Counted from the first letter of the stretch, positions 18,443 through 27,485 are shown. The stretch is DNA of 64,000 bases from Pseudomonas sp. Au-Pse12 (GCF_021341665.1 NZ_JAJTTH010000008.1:124001-188000); one strand, 5' to 3'. Notes: generated from the sequence alone by a model not told the origin. Translations and numbers: made by a program.

Positions 18443-19081
18443 ATGTCCCGTCCGCCCCGTCCCGCTGCCCGCCGCCCTGGCGCGAAGCCATTTTCCTCTT
18501 CTCCCGCCAAGCGTGTGGCCAAGGCCGCGCCGGCCGAGCCGAAGCTGATCCTGTTCAATAAGCCGTTCGATGTGCTGACCCAGTTCAGCGATGGCGAAGG
18601 GCGGGCCACGCTCAAGGATTTCATCGCGATTCCCGGGGTCTACCCGGCCGGGCGCCTGGACCGCGACAGCGAAGGGCTGTTGCTGTTGACCAATGACGGG
18701 CAGTTGCAGGCGCGCATTGCCGACCCCAAGCACAAGCTGGCCAAGACCTATTGGGTGCAGGTCGAGGGTGAGCCCAGTGCCGAGCAGTTGCAGCGCTTGC
18801 GCGAGGGGGTGCAGTTGAACGATGGCATGACCCTGCCGGCCGAGGCGCGACAGCTCGAAGAACCGACGCTGTGGCCACGCAACCCTCCCGTGCGTTTTCG
18901 CAAGAGTGTGCCCACCAGTTGGCTGGAGCTGGTGATACGTGAGGGCCGCAACCGTCAGGTACGGCGCATGACCGCTGCGGTGGGGCTGCCAACCTTGCGC
19001 CTGGTGCGGGTCAGGATCGGCGATTGGACCCTGGACGGCCTGGACCAGGGACAGTGGAAGGAGGTTGCGGCGCGCTTATAA
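18443..19081 (+). CDS. rluE: Pseudouridine synthase, RsuA/RluE type
   Basis: A 212-residue RNA pseudouridine synthase. After a basic proline/arginine tail it shows ILFNKPFDVLTQF, the catalytic loop YPAGRLDRDSEGLLLLTNDG (Asp in GRLDRD), KTYWVQVEG and LVIREGRNRQVRRMTAAVGLPTLRLVRV. There is no S4 domain, which fits the RluE group acting on 23S rRNA; the exact uridine is inferred. It converges on the DUF2788 gene and their stop codons overlap by 6 bases. Confidence 0.88.
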   Translation: MSRPPRPAARRPGAKPFSSSPAKRVAKAAPAEPKLILFNKPFDVLTQFSDGEGRATLKDFIAIPGVYPAGRLDRDSEGLLLLTNDGQLQARIADPKHKLAKTYWVQVEGEPSAEQLQRLREGVQLNDGMTLPAEARQLEEPTLWPRNPPVRFRKSVPTSWLELVIREGRNRQVRRMTAAVGLPTLRLVRVRIGDWTLDGLDQGQWKEVAARL

Positions 19082-19285
19082 AGCGCCGGACTCGATCAGG
19101 CCGATCACCACGCTCTTGATGATGAACGCGGCCACGCCCAGGCCCAGCACGAAGAACAGGATGAACGAGCCGAAGCGCCCGGCCTTGGATTTCTTGGCCA
19201 GGTCCCAGACGATGAAACCCATGAAAATGATCAGGATGCTGACCAGGCCGGTCATCATCCACTCTTCGAATACTGCTGGGTCCAT
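19076..19285 (-). CDS. DUF2788 family small membrane protein
   Basis: A 69-residue inner-membrane protein with two predicted helices: about residues 10-28 (TGLVSILIIFMGFIVWDLA) and 42-63 (FILFFVLGLGVAAFIIKSVVIG), joined by a basic loop KKSKAGRFG. The family is conserved in Pseudomonas at this same position beside amn; its role is unknown. Confidence 0.85.
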   Translation of the reverse strand: MDPAVFEEWMMTGLVSILIIFMGFIVWDLAKKSKAGRFGSFILFFVLGLGVAAFIIKSVVIGLIESGAL

Positions 19286-19416
19286 CGATCATCTCCAGTG
19301 CAGGCAGGGCAAAAAATGCCGGGCGAGTATACGCCAACGTTCGCGGACCTAGCATTGATCTGCATGCGTTATGTCGCCACAGCGTCGGGGCGGCTCGTGT
19401 AGGTGCGGGCAGAGGT

Positions 19417-19896
19417 TCAGTTGCGCAGGTGGGTCAGCGGCAGTTCGGTGCTGTTGAGCACCTGATTGAGCACGAAGCTCGAACGTACGCTGGTCACGCC
19501 CTCGATGCGGGTCAGGTGGCCGAGCAGCAGCTTCTGGTAATGGTCCATGTCCGGGACTACCACCTTGAGCTGGTAGTCGGCATCGACTCCGGTCACCAGG
19601 CTGCACTCCAGCACCTGGGGCAGGTTGCGGATTGCCGCTTCGAAATTCTCGAAGCGCTCCGGTGTGTGCCGGTCCATGCCGATCAGGACGTAGGCGGTCA
19701 GGCTCAGGCCGAGCATCTTGCGGTCCAGCAGGGCGACCTGGCGGGAAATGTAGCCATCGTCCTCCAGTTGCTTGACCCGACGCGAGCAGGGCGAGGGCGA
19801 CAGGCCGATGCGCTCGGCCAGTTCCTGGTTGGAGATGCGGGCGTCGCGTTGCAATTCCGCCAAAATGCTCAGGTCGTAGCGGTCGAGTTTGCTCAT
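19417..19896 (-). CDS. Lrp/AsnC-family transcriptional regulator
   Basis: A 159-residue regulator with an N-terminal helix-turn-helix (LDRYDLSILAELQRDARISNQELAERIGLSPSPCSRRVKQLE) and a C-terminal RAM/effector domain (VLECSLVTGVDADYQLKVVV, GVTSVRSSFVLNQV). It resembles the BkdR/Lrp subgroup, but its target is not evident. The region just upstream (19951-19986) is rich in TTGC/GCAA half-sites and may be an autoregulatory operator. An in-frame TTG one codon earlier is ignored in favour of the ATG. Confidence 0.9.
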   Translation of the reverse strand: MSKLDRYDLSILAELQRDARISNQELAERIGLSPSPCSRRVKQLEDDGYISRQVALLDRKMLGLSLTAYVLIGMDRHTPERFENFEAAIRNLPQVLECSLVTGVDADYQLKVVVPDMDHYQKLLLGHLTRIEGVTSVRSSFVLNQVLNSTELPLTHLRN

Positions 19897-19950
19897 CAAT
19901 CAGGCCTTTGTCATAACTATTGCGTCGAATTATCTATCTTGAGTTAAAAA

Positions 19951-19986
19951 TTGCGCAAGTGGTGTTTTTGCGAGCAATCTTCGCAA
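19951..19986. promoter_or_regulatory. Candidate Lrp-type operator cluster
   Basis: TTGCGCAA (19951-19958, palindromic), TTGC-GA-GCAA (19968-19977) and a third TTCGCAA lie within 36 bases, 55-90 bases ahead of the Lrp-like gene start. AT-rich phased half-sites suit octameric Lrp proteins. Inference only. Confidence 0.4.
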
Positions 19987-20024
19987 TCCTCTATCGTCGG
20001 TGCGGGCCTATTCTTATCACCAGA

Positions 20025-20209
20025 ATCACTGCCCGGACATAGAGTCCACTGCGGCCCGCCGAATCAGGCCTGCCGCGGCCGCCAACCCTACCGGGTTGGG
20101 CCGGCCCCCGGGCTACACACTGTCCAGAAGACGGCGTGAGGTGAGCCGGCGTCATAAGCGCCGAGCACGGACAAAATCTCAAAGGGTGGCCGACGGGCCG
20201 CCCTTTTTT
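20025..20209 (+). ncRNA. Putative structured small RNA with intrinsic terminator
   Basis: No protein reading frame here resembles anything known, but the plus strand can fold into successive hairpins. GCCCGG (20031-20036) pairs with CCGGGC (20108-20113), enclosing a perfect CCAACCC/GGGTTGG hairpin (20082-20099). TGTCC (20121-20125) pairs with GGACA (20169-20173), enclosing CGGCG/CGCCG (20147-20163). An 11-bp terminator stem follows (20181-20205), then six T's. This is the layout of a free-standing sRNA of roughly 180 nt. A terminated leader of the downstream gene at 20313 is the alternative. I do not recognise it as 6S, 4.5S, tmRNA, RNase P or an Rsm RNA. The 5' end is a guess. Confidence 0.5.
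20181..20209 (+). terminator. Strong rho-independent terminator
   Basis: AAAGGGTGGCC (20181-20191) pairs along all 11 positions (one G-U) with GGCCGCCCTTT (20195 onward) around a GACG loop, followed by TTTTTT. Confidence 0.85.
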
Positions 20210-20312
20210 ATTGCCTGCGAAATAAGTCTTGTGACTGATAATCTCTAGCAGAACCGCCCAGGGCTTTTTCAGTCTTATTTACAGGCCCCCCCAATCCGTA
20301 GTGAGGAATAGC

Positions 20313-21434
20313 ATGAAGTCGCGCATCTGGCGTATGGCAGGTGTTGGTTTGTTGTGTGTGAGCGTCAGTGCTCAAGTGCTCGCCGATGAGCGGGACGAGC
20401 GCCGTCCTCCCCAGCAGGGAGCGCCTTCAGGCGGGCAGCGAGAGCACGCTCCGGAAGGGCGGGGTGAAAATAACCAGGGCCACCCGGCGAACGTTCCCAA
20501 TCGTCCGCAACCCGTTGAGCAGCAACCGCGTCCGCAGAATGAGGTTATTCGCGGCGAGAACAGCCGTCAGTTCGAACACAACGGACAGAACCCGGCTGGC
20601 CAGTGGCAGAACCATCCGCAGCATGATGCCAATCAAGCGGTTCGCCCCGCCCCGCAACCAGTGCCGCAGCCACAGCAGCCACAGCAACAACAGCCACGAC
20701 CTGCGCCGAACCTGCCGATCCAGGGGCGCCCGGACACCGTGCGCCAGACCCAGGAGCCACAGCGTGGCTACTATCAGGACACTCCCCGACGCAACGACTA
20801 CAACCCGCATTGGCAAGCGGGTGGCCCAGGTTCGCGGCCCGACCACGGTCGTCCAAATGACAATCGCTGGCCGGGCCGTCCCGACGGCCATGGCAATGGC
20901 TGGGGCCCCGGGCCGCAGTATCGCCCCGGGTACATGATCGACCGATTCCCCGGACGCAATGACCGGGTCGCGTATCGCGGTCAGGACTATTTCTTCTCCG
21001 GTGGCTACTGGTATCGCCCGCAAGGTCCGCGCTACGTGGTGGTGCACCCGCCCTATGGGATTCGAGTGGGTTACCTGCCCGACTATGCACGGGAGATCTG
21101 GATAGGCGGCGCGCTGCTCTTCCTGGCAGCCGGGGCCTACTACACCTATGAGGCGGACACCCAGCAATATGTGGTCGTCGAGCCGCCGCAGGGCGTAGCG
21201 CTTGAAGATCAGCAGCCGGCTGGCAATGGCTACGATGTGTTGGCCTACCCGATCAACGGCCAGTCGCCGCAGCAGGTCGACCAGGATCGCTATGACTGCT
21301 ACCGCTGGGCGGTGCAGCAGAGCGGCTTCGACCCAGCGAGCGTGACCTACCAGCCCGCCCCCCAAGTGGTTCAGGCCTACCGCCAGGCCCAGGGCAACTG
21401 CCTGAGCTCGCGCGGCTATGAGGTGACTTACTGA
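20313..21434 (+). CDS. DUF6515-like secreted protein with Pro/Gln-rich linker
   Basis: A 373-residue exported protein. Translation from the ATG at 20313 (GAGGAA upstream) gives a signal peptide, MKSRIWRMAGVGLLCVSVSAQVLA. Residues about 25-200 are low-complexity, rich in Pro, Gln, Asn, Arg and His (runs such as PQPVPQPQQPQQQQPRP). A Tyr-rich domain follows (VAYRGQDYFFSGGYWYRPQGPRYVVVHPP), then a hydrophobic stretch (IWIGGALLFLAAGAYYTY) and a C-terminal Cys-containing motif YDCYRWAVQQSGFDP. It looks like a cell-surface or periplasmic protein; function unknown. Its stop overlaps the stop of the convergent cation-efflux gene. Confidence 0.8.
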   Translation: MKSRIWRMAGVGLLCVSVSAQVLADERDERRPPQQGAPSGGQREHAPEGRGENNQGHPANVPNRPQPVEQQPRPQNEVIRGENSRQFEHNGQNPAGQWQNHPQHDANQAVRPAPQPVPQPQQPQQQQPRPAPNLPIQGRPDTVRQTQEPQRGYYQDTPRRNDYNPHWQAGGPGSRPDHGRPNDNRWPGRPDGHGNGWGPGPQYRPGYMIDRFPGRNDRVAYRGQDYFFSGGYWYRPQGPRYVVVHPPYGIRVGYLPDYAREIWIGGALLFLAAGAYYTYEADTQQYVVVEPPQGVALEDQQPAGNGYDVLAYPINGQSPQQVDQDRYDCYRWAVQQSGFDPASVTYQPAPQVVQAYRQAQGNCLSSRGYEVTY

Positions 21435-22324
21435 GCCCTGGCGGCCTGGACCACTTCCTGCGGGTCGGCGTGCACCAGCACTTCGGCCCGTGGATAAACC
21501 TGTTGAATGGCCTCGGCAGCCTGGTCGCTGAGGCCATGGGCCACCGAAAGAGTCAGTTCTCCGGGTAGTTCCAGGTGCAGTTGGACAAACCAGTGGCTGC
21601 CGGAGATTCGTGTGCGCAGGTCATGGGCCCCCAGCACTCCGGGCACGCTGCAAGCCAGCTCCAGCATGTGCTGGCTGACGTCCGGCGGCAGTTCCTGGTC
21701 CATCAGCACCGAGAAGCTTTCCCGGGCGATCTGGATCGCGCTCCAGAGGATATAGACCGCAATCCCCAGGCCGAACCAGGCGTCCACCTGATGCCAGCCG
21801 AAAGCTGACAGCACCAGGGCCAGGAGGATGCTGCCATTGAGCAGCAGGTCGGAGCGGTAGTGCAGTGAGTCGGCCCGCACCGCGTTGGAACCGGTCACGC
21901 GGATCACCCGGTGTTGCAGGATCAGCAGCGCCGCGGTCAGTGCCAGCGACAGCACGATCACCCCGATGCTCAGCCAGGGTGCCCCGACCGGCTCCGGATT
22001 GTGCAGGCGCTCGGTGGCCTGAAAGGCAATCAGCACCGCACTGCCGGCAATGAACAGCGCTTGCGCCATGCCCGCCAGGGACTCTGCCTTGCCGTGGCCG
22101 TAGCGGTGGTCGTCATCGGCCGGGCGCAGGGCGTAGTGCACCGCCAGCAGATTGAGCAGCGAGGTGAAACCGTCGAGTACCGAGTCGGTGAGCCCCGCCA
22201 GCATGCTCACCGAGCCGCTGAGCCACCAGGCGACGGCCTTGGTCACAATCAGGATGCCGGCCACGGTGACCGAGGCGCGGGTGGCCAAACGCAGGAGGCG
22301 AGCGTGTTCCGGGTTGCCAGTCAT
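21428..22324 (-). CDS. Cation diffusion facilitator (FieF-like) efflux protein
   Basis: A 298-residue CDF antiporter exporting divalent metals such as Fe, Zn or Mn in exchange for protons. Six membrane helices occupy about residues 15-210. The metal site is visible in LTDSVLDGFTSLLN (DxxxD in helix 2) and the loop DDDHRYGHGKAESLA; a second acidic/His site lies in HYRSDLLLN and HQVDAWFG. The C-terminal ~85 residues form the cytoplasmic metal-sensing ferredoxin-like domain (HDLRTRISGSHWFVQLHLEL). Metal specificity cannot be read from the sequence. Confidence 0.92.
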   Translation of the reverse strand: MTGNPEHARLLRLATRASVTVAGILIVTKAVAWWLSGSVSMLAGLTDSVLDGFTSLLNLLAVHYALRPADDDHRYGHGKAESLAGMAQALFIAGSAVLIAFQATERLHNPEPVGAPWLSIGVIVLSLALTAALLILQHRVIRVTGSNAVRADSLHYRSDLLLNGSILLALVLSAFGWHQVDAWFGLGIAVYILWSAIQIARESFSVLMDQELPPDVSQHMLELACSVPGVLGAHDLRTRISGSHWFVQLHLELPGELTLSVAHGLSDQAAEAIQQVYPRAEVLVHADPQEVVQAARAQ

Positions 22325-22351
22325 CGACGGCGGATTCCTTGAGTGGAGAGG

Positions 22352-22771
22352 TCAGGCGGCAGGTTGCAGGCCGTACAGGGCCAACTGCTGCACGCTGCCC
22401 TTGTGCTGGATCAGGCGCGGGTCATCCAGGGGGAAGTGGCCCCTCAGTTCGCTTTCCAGAATGGCCTGCAGTTTACGGTTGTCGACTTTACCGTCGGCGC
22501 CAATGGCTTGCTGGAGTTTTTCCGGGGCGATCTGCGCGGTCTTGCCCGGCTCCAGGTAGATGGCTCCGGTGGCGAAGTCGACGCCAAAGGCAATCAGCCC
22601 CGGAATGACATAGAACAGCAGGCCAACGGCGTCCAGTACCACCACCACCGGATCGATCTTGCCGTCGATCTGGCCGCGCCGGTCGGGAAAGAAGATCGAG
22701 CCGCAGGCGGTGAGTTGGGTCAGCAGGGTGGTCACCAGAATGCCGCCAATGAAACGGTGGGGAATGCGCAT
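22352..22771 (-). CDS. Putative lipoprotein, 139 aa
   Basis: An N-terminal signal with a lipobox (TTLLTQLTACGS; Cys about residue 23) predicts lipidation. A hydrophobic stretch follows (DPVVVVLDAVGLLFYVIPGLIAFGVDFATGAIYL), then a polar helical C-terminus. Homologues are sometimes mislabelled polyribonucleotide nucleotidyltransferase, but no RNase PH, KH or S1 domain is present. It may be co-transcribed with the cation-efflux gene 27 bases downstream. Confidence 0.75.
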   Translation of the reverse strand: MRIPHRFIGGILVTTLLTQLTACGSIFFPDRRGQIDGKIDPVVVVLDAVGLLFYVIPGLIAFGVDFATGAIYLEPGKTAQIAPEKLQQAIGADGKVDNRKLQAILESELRGHFPLDDPRLIQHKGSVQQLALYGLQPAA

Positions 22772-22850
22772 GGAAATCTCCTAGCAAGCACGAAAGCAAC
22801 GAAGGATGGTGCGGGGTGTTGAGTCTTGTCGATCAGCACTCAGACCATGA

Positions 22851-22878
22851 TTAACCCCAGGCAGTTCGCCGTTATACT
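22851..22878 (+). promoter_or_regulatory. Probable sigma-70 promoter of hrpB
   Basis: TTAACC (22851-22856) and TATACT (22873-22878) with 16-base spacing, about 25 bases ahead of the hrpB ATG. Confidence 0.55.
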
Positions 22879-22901
22879 CGCGCCTCTGTTTTGGAGCCAG
22901 C

Positions 22902-25421
22902 ATGAATTCTTTGCCAATTGATGAAGTTTTGCCTGCACTGCGTGCTGCCCTGGCGGCACGCCATGAAGCGGTGCTCGAAGCCCCGCCCGGTGCCGGCAAG
23001 ACGACCCGCGTGCCCCTGGCGCTTCTGGATCAGGACTGGCTGGCCGGACAGACCATTCTCATGCTCGAACCCCGGCGCCTGGCCGCCAGGGCCGCTGCCG
23101 AACGCCTGGCCAGCGAACTGGGGGAGAAAGTCGGCGAGACCGTGGGCTATCGCATCCGCCTGGACAGCAAGGTCGGCCCGCGGACCCGCATCGAGGTGGT
23201 CACCGAGGGCATCCTCACCCGGCGCCTGCAGGACGACCCGGCCCTGGAAGGCGTCGGCCTGCTGATCTTCGATGAGTTCCACGAGCGCAGCCTGGACGCC
23301 GATCTGGCCCTGGCCCTGAGCCTCAATGGTCGCGAACTGTTTCGTGACGAGCAGCCGCTGAAGATCCTGCTGATGTCGGCCACCCTGGAAGGTGAGCGCC
23401 TGTCGGCCCTGCTCGACGCTGCGCCGATCCTGCGCAGCGAGGGGCGCATGTACCCGGTGACCCAGCGTTGGGGCCGGCCCTTTCAGCCGGGTGAGTTCGT
23501 CGAGCCCAGGGTGGTGCAGACCGTGCTTGAAGCCCTCAACGATGAAAGCGGCAGCCTGCTGGTGTTTCTGCCCGGCCAGGCGGAAATCCGTCGGGTTCAC
23601 CAGCAGTTGGCAGAAGCCCTGGGCGAGCGCAGCGAGATTCTGCTCTGCCCGCTGCATGGCGAACTGGACCTGGCGGCCCAGCGCGCGGCCATCGACCCGG
23701 CGCCGACGGGCAAGCGCAAAGTGGTACTAGCCACCAACATTGCCGAAACCAGCCTGACCATCGATGGCGTGCGCGTGGTGGTGGACGCCGGGCTGGCCCG
23801 GGTGCCGCGTTTCGACCCCGGCAGCGGCATGACCCGCCTCGATACCCAGCGTATTTCCCGGGCCAGCGCCACCCAGCGTGCTGGTCGTGCCGGGCGCCTG
23901 GAGCCCGGTGTGTGCTACCGGTTGTGGTCGGCCAACCAACAGGAACAACTGGCCGCCTACGCCAGCGCGGAAATCCTCCAGGCGGACCTGGCCGGCCTGG
24001 CCCTGCAGTTGGCGCGTTGGGGTGTGACCCCGAGTCAACTGGTATGGCTGGATGCACCACCCAGTGCCGCCTATGCCCAGGCCCAGGATCTGCTGGTGCG
24101 CCTGGGGGCGTTGAATGACGATGGCAGCCTGACTCGTCATGGCCAGGCCATGGCCGAGTTGCCGGCTCACCCGCGCATCGCCCACTTGCTGCTGCGTGGC
24201 CAGTCCCTGGGGTTGGCACAGATGGCCTGCGATGTCGCGGCGCTGTTGGGCGAGCGGGACATCCTGCGCGGTGCTGGCGCCGACCTGCACAGCCGCCTGG
24301 TGCTGCTGTCGGGAGAGGAGCGCGCGGCCCGTGGTGCCCAGGGTGGGGTACAACGAGCACGGCAGCTGGCGCGCCAATACCGCGGCTATCTGCGCGGGCA
24401 GCCAGAGGCCCCCGTCAGCGACCCCGAACACCCGCGCTGGCTTGGCGCCTTGCTGGCCCTGGCCTACCCCGATCGCGTGGCCCAGCAGCGCCGCCCCGGC
24501 GGCGCCGAGTACCGCCTGGCCAACGGCCGCGCGGCGCTGTTCAGCGAAACCGACAACCTGATGAAGCAACCCTGGCTGGTGATCGCCGATCTCGGCAGCC
24601 GCCAGGGCCAGCGAGAAGAGCGCATCTATCTGGCCGCGGATTTCGACCCGGGGCTGTTCGATACGGTGCTGGCGGAACAGGTGCGCTCCGTTGATCAACT
24701 GGACTGGGACGAGCGCGAAGGCGTGCTGCGCGCCGAGCGCCAGCGCAAGGTCGGCGAGCTGGTACTCAGCCGCGAGCCGCTGAACGGGCTGGACGAATCC
24801 GCCCGCAGCCAGGCCCTGGTCAATCTGGTTCGGCGCAAGGGCCTGGAGCTGCTGCCCTGGACCCCGGAACTGCGCCAGTGGCAGGCCCGTGTGAGCTTGC
24901 TGCGCCAGCTGGATCTGGCGGACAAGGGCGAGAGCCAATGGCCGGATGTCAGTGATGCGGCCTTGCTCGAAGGGCTGGAGCAGTGGTTGCAGCCTTACCT
25001 GGGCAAGGTCTCGCGGCTCAGCCACTTCGCCAACCTGGAGCTGGCCGGAATTGTCCACAACCTGCTGCCCTGGCCATTGCCCCAGCGCCTGGACGAACTG
25101 GCCCCGCATCATCTGGCAGTGCCTTCGGGGTCGTCGATTCGCCTGGACTACAGCGAGCAGCCGCCGATTCTGGCGGTGCGCCTGCAGGAGCTGTTTGGTC
25201 TGTCGGACACCCCGCGCATCGCCGGTGGCCGCCAAGTGGTGAAGCTGCACCTGCTGTCGCCGGCGCGGCGCCCCGTGCAAGTGACCCAGGATCTGGCGAA
25301 CTTCTGGCGCAGCACCTACGTCGAAGTGAAAAAGGACCTCAAGGGCCGTTACCCCAAGCACTACTGGCCGGATGACCCGCTGATCGCCGAAGCCACGGCG
25401 CGGGTCAAACCGCGCAAGTAA
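22902..25421 (+). CDS. hrpB: ATP-dependent helicase HrpB
   Basis: An 839-residue DEAH-box (DExH) RNA-type helicase. Motif I is PPGAGKTTRVPL (about residue 30), motif II DEFHER (about 125), motif III SATLEG, and motif VI SRASATQRAGRAGRLEPG. HA2, OB and the HrpB-specific C-terminal domains follow. The family is widespread in proteobacteria and its cellular task is poorly defined. The stop precedes the convergent endonuclease-like gene by about 55 bases. Confidence 0.95.
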   Translation: MNSLPIDEVLPALRAALAARHEAVLEAPPGAGKTTRVPLALLDQDWLAGQTILMLEPRRLAARAAAERLASELGEKVGETVGYRIRLDSKVGPRTRIEVVTEGILTRRLQDDPALEGVGLLIFDEFHERSLDADLALALSLNGRELFRDEQPLKILLMSATLEGERLSALLDAAPILRSEGRMYPVTQRWGRPFQPGEFVEPRVVQTVLEALNDESGSLLVFLPGQAEIRRVHQQLAEALGERSEILLCPLHGELDLAAQRAAIDPAPTGKRKVVLATNIAETSLTIDGVRVVVDAGLARVPRFDPGSGMTRLDTQRISRASATQRAGRAGRLEPGVCYRLWSANQQEQLAAYASAEILQADLAGLALQLARWGVTPSQLVWLDAPPSAAYAQAQDLLVRLGALNDDGSLTRHGQAMAELPAHPRIAHLLLRGQSLGLAQMACDVAALLGERDILRGAGADLHSRLVLLSGEERAARGAQGGVQRARQLARQYRGYLRGQPEAPVSDPEHPRWLGALLALAYPDRVAQQRRPGGAEYRLANGRAALFSETDNLMKQPWLVIADLGSRQGQREERIYLAADFDPGLFDTVLAEQVRSVDQLDWDEREGVLRAERQRKVGELVLSREPLNGLDESARSQALVNLVRRKGLELLPWTPELRQWQARVSLLRQLDLADKGESQWPDVSDAALLEGLEQWLQPYLGKVSRLSHFANLELAGIVHNLLPWPLPQRLDELAPHHLAVPSGSSIRLDYSEQPPILAVRLQELFGLSDTPRIAGGRQVVKLHLLSPARRPVQVTQDLANFWRSTYVEVKKDLKGRYPKHYWPDDPLIAEATARVKPRK

Positions 25422-25478
25422 CCCGGTATCCCGGTACCGCTCGGCCGCCGCTACCGCTGATGGGCCCAGGCCTGCGGG

Positions 25479-26555
25479 TCATTGAGCCGGCAGCAGGAAC
25501 CGGGCCAGCACCGGCAGATGGTCGGAGATGCGCAGGGTGTCATCCTGGCGCACCCGGGATTCGACTCGCTTGAGCCGCGGGCTGTAGAACAGGTAGTCCA
25601 CCGTTCGATCCGGGCCGTCGAGGCTGGGGTCGTTGGGGTAGTGGGTCAGCCAGCGCGCGCGGTCGACGCCGCTGGCCTGGGGGTTGCTGGGAATCATCGG
25701 GTATCTGTCCCACAGCAGGTGCAGCGGGCTGTCGGCGTTGTAGGGTGCGCGTTGTCCTTCGCTCAGGCGCTGGTACTGGCCCAGGGGCAGCAGGTTGAAG
25801 TCGCCGCCGATCAGCCAGGGCGTACCGCGGCTTTCCAGCTTATCCAGCACTTTGCCAAGCGCCGCGACCTGCCTGGGTTGAGTCTCGTCAGGCCTGCGTG
25901 CGCGCTCCAGGTGGGTGTTGAGCACCGCCAGCTGGCCGCCGTCGCTCAGGGGCAGGTAGCTCAGCAGCAGGGCATCCCTGGGCTGGAACTGGCGGTTGAT
26001 GACGTTGTGCTGGGCTATGGGCAGCTGCAGGCGCTCGGCGTGTTCGATTCGATAGCGGCTGAGGGTCGCCAGTTGCCGGCCGACGCTGCCGAAAATGTGC
26101 GGTGAAGGCACGAAATCGGCTTTCCAGTCGTAAGCCTGGGTGCTGCAGGGGTAGAGATCGGTCAGGCGTTCTTGCAGGAGTTTGAGTTGATCCTGGTAGG
26201 CGCTGGCCTTGGCGCCGTTGTCCACTTCCTGCAGCAGCACCAGGTCCGGTTGTTCATCGCGGATCACCCGGGCCACTTCGTCGAGGCTGAAGGCCATGTC
26301 TTCCAGGGTCGGTTTTTCATCTTCGCCCCGCGCCTGGTCATTCCAGAACACATAACGTTTGCCGGCCAGGTATTGCAGGTTCCAGGTCATCACCTTCAGG
26401 GCCTGGCCCGGCACCAGCGGCGGGGCCTGGGCACTGCAGGCGACCGCCAGGCTTTCCTTGGCCTGCGGGCGCCAGGTCAGGCTGTAGATCAGCCCGGCCA
26501 GCACCAGGCCGATCAACAGCAGGCTCAACAGGGTGATGCGAAGTAGACGGATCAT
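25479..26555 (-). CDS. Endonuclease/exonuclease/phosphatase family protein, membrane anchored
   Basis: A 358-residue protein with an N-terminal membrane helix (about residues 5-27) and a periplasm-facing EEP (DNase I-like) domain. The fold is marked by MTWNLQYLAGK, QPDLVLLQEVDNGAKAS (catalytic Glu), NTHLERARRP, IGGDFNLLP and the terminal SDHLPVLARF. Members hydrolyse phosphodiesters or phosphomonoesters of nucleic acids, lipids or inositides; the substrate here is unknown. Confidence 0.88.
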   Translation of the reverse strand: MIRLLRITLLSLLLIGLVLAGLIYSLTWRPQAKESLAVACSAQAPPLVPGQALKVMTWNLQYLAGKRYVFWNDQARGEDEKPTLEDMAFSLDEVARVIRDEQPDLVLLQEVDNGAKASAYQDQLKLLQERLTDLYPCSTQAYDWKADFVPSPHIFGSVGRQLATLSRYRIEHAERLQLPIAQHNVINRQFQPRDALLLSYLPLSDGGQLAVLNTHLERARRPDETQPRQVAALGKVLDKLESRGTPWLIGGDFNLLPLGQYQRLSEGQRAPYNADSPLHLLWDRYPMIPSNPQASGVDRARWLTHYPNDPSLDGPDRTVDYLFYSPRLKRVESRVRQDDTLRISDHLPVLARFLLPAQ

Positions 26556-26642
26556 CGGCTCGGCTTATGGCGTTGCGGGATGGCCCGGAGCATAACCGAG
26601 AGCGCGGCCGTCACCCAAGGGGCAGAGCGGCCGCGGAGGTTT

Positions 26643-27305
26643 TCAGCGCTTGTCCGGTTGTTCGCCGATCAGCATGAACAGGCGGAACAGCACCACGCTG
26701 GTGAACAATTGCAGGAAGCTGTAGGCGCTGTCGATGGCCAGGGACAGCAGCGGGTTCAGTGGTTCGGGGTAGACCGCTTCGCTGGCCCCCTTGAGCAGCC
26801 AGAGCGGCATCATTACCGCCAGGATGCACACCAGGATGCGCAGGAAATGCCCGCGGCTCAGGCGCAAGCTTTCACGCATGGCCGCCAAGGGCGCCATGCC
26901 CTTGAGCACCAGCAGGTACTCGGCGAAGGCCAGCACCACCATCAGCCACAGTCCCGGCAGGAAATACAGCGACAGCCCCAGCAGGATCAGCAGGGTGCTG
27001 ACCGCCGTCAGTAGGGCGAAGCGCGGCCACAGGCTCAGGGCCATGGCCAGCAGGTCTCGGGTACGCGGCGATTCGCCACGGGTACGCGCATCGAGAAACA
27101 GGATCAGCGCACCGGTGTACAGCGGATACACCAGCAGGCCCACCACCACGCTGTAGCCCGGGAAGGCATCGGGGCCCAGGGCGCTGCTCACGCCTTGCTG
27201 CAGCAGGGCCTCGAAAATCACCAGGGGCAGGCACAGCTGGGCGATCCGCCCGAGGTTGCGCTGGAAGAAATACAGGGAGTCGCGCAGGACATCTAACGGA
27301 TTCAT
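26643..27305 (-). CDS. YciC-family (UPF0259) integral membrane protein
   Basis: A 220-residue protein with about five or six hydrophobic helices (e.g. YSVVVGLLVYPLYTGALILFL, FALLTAVSTLLILLGLSLYF, LWLMVVLAFAEYLLVL). The central AMRESLRLSRGHFLRIL motif is characteristic of YciC. It has no known enzymatic role. The start at 27305 (MNPLDVLRDSLYFFQ) is chosen; longer in-frame starts overlap the DUF2076 gene promoter. Confidence 0.82.
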   Translation of the reverse strand: MNPLDVLRDSLYFFQRNLGRIAQLCLPLVIFEALLQQGVSSALGPDAFPGYSVVVGLLVYPLYTGALILFLDARTRGESPRTRDLLAMALSLWPRFALLTAVSTLLILLGLSLYFLPGLWLMVVLAFAEYLLVLKGMAPLAAMRESLRLSRGHFLRILVCILAVMMPLWLLKGASEAVYPEPLNPLLSLAIDSAYSFLQLFTSVVLFRLFMLIGEQPDKR

Positions 27306-27485
27306 CGATGAGATCGCAGTTGAAGAAGCGGTTGGACACTTTAACCGATGCAGGCCCCGACCGAGCAAACGTAAACCTTGGGTAAAGACCATTGAAAGTC
27401 GCCGCGCCAGCCCCATAACTGGTGCGTACCGCAGCTCTGTCCGAGTTGTGGACCAGATTTCTACCGGCAATCTAAAGAGGTCGCC

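Noticed and set aside
20025..20209. 6S RNA, tmRNA or 4.5S RNA
   Set aside because: None of the conserved sequences of these RNAs that I know occurs here; it is reported only as an unknown structured RNA.
22352..22771. Polyribonucleotide nucleotidyltransferase
   Set aside because: The 139-residue lipobox protein has no RNase PH, KH or S1 domain.
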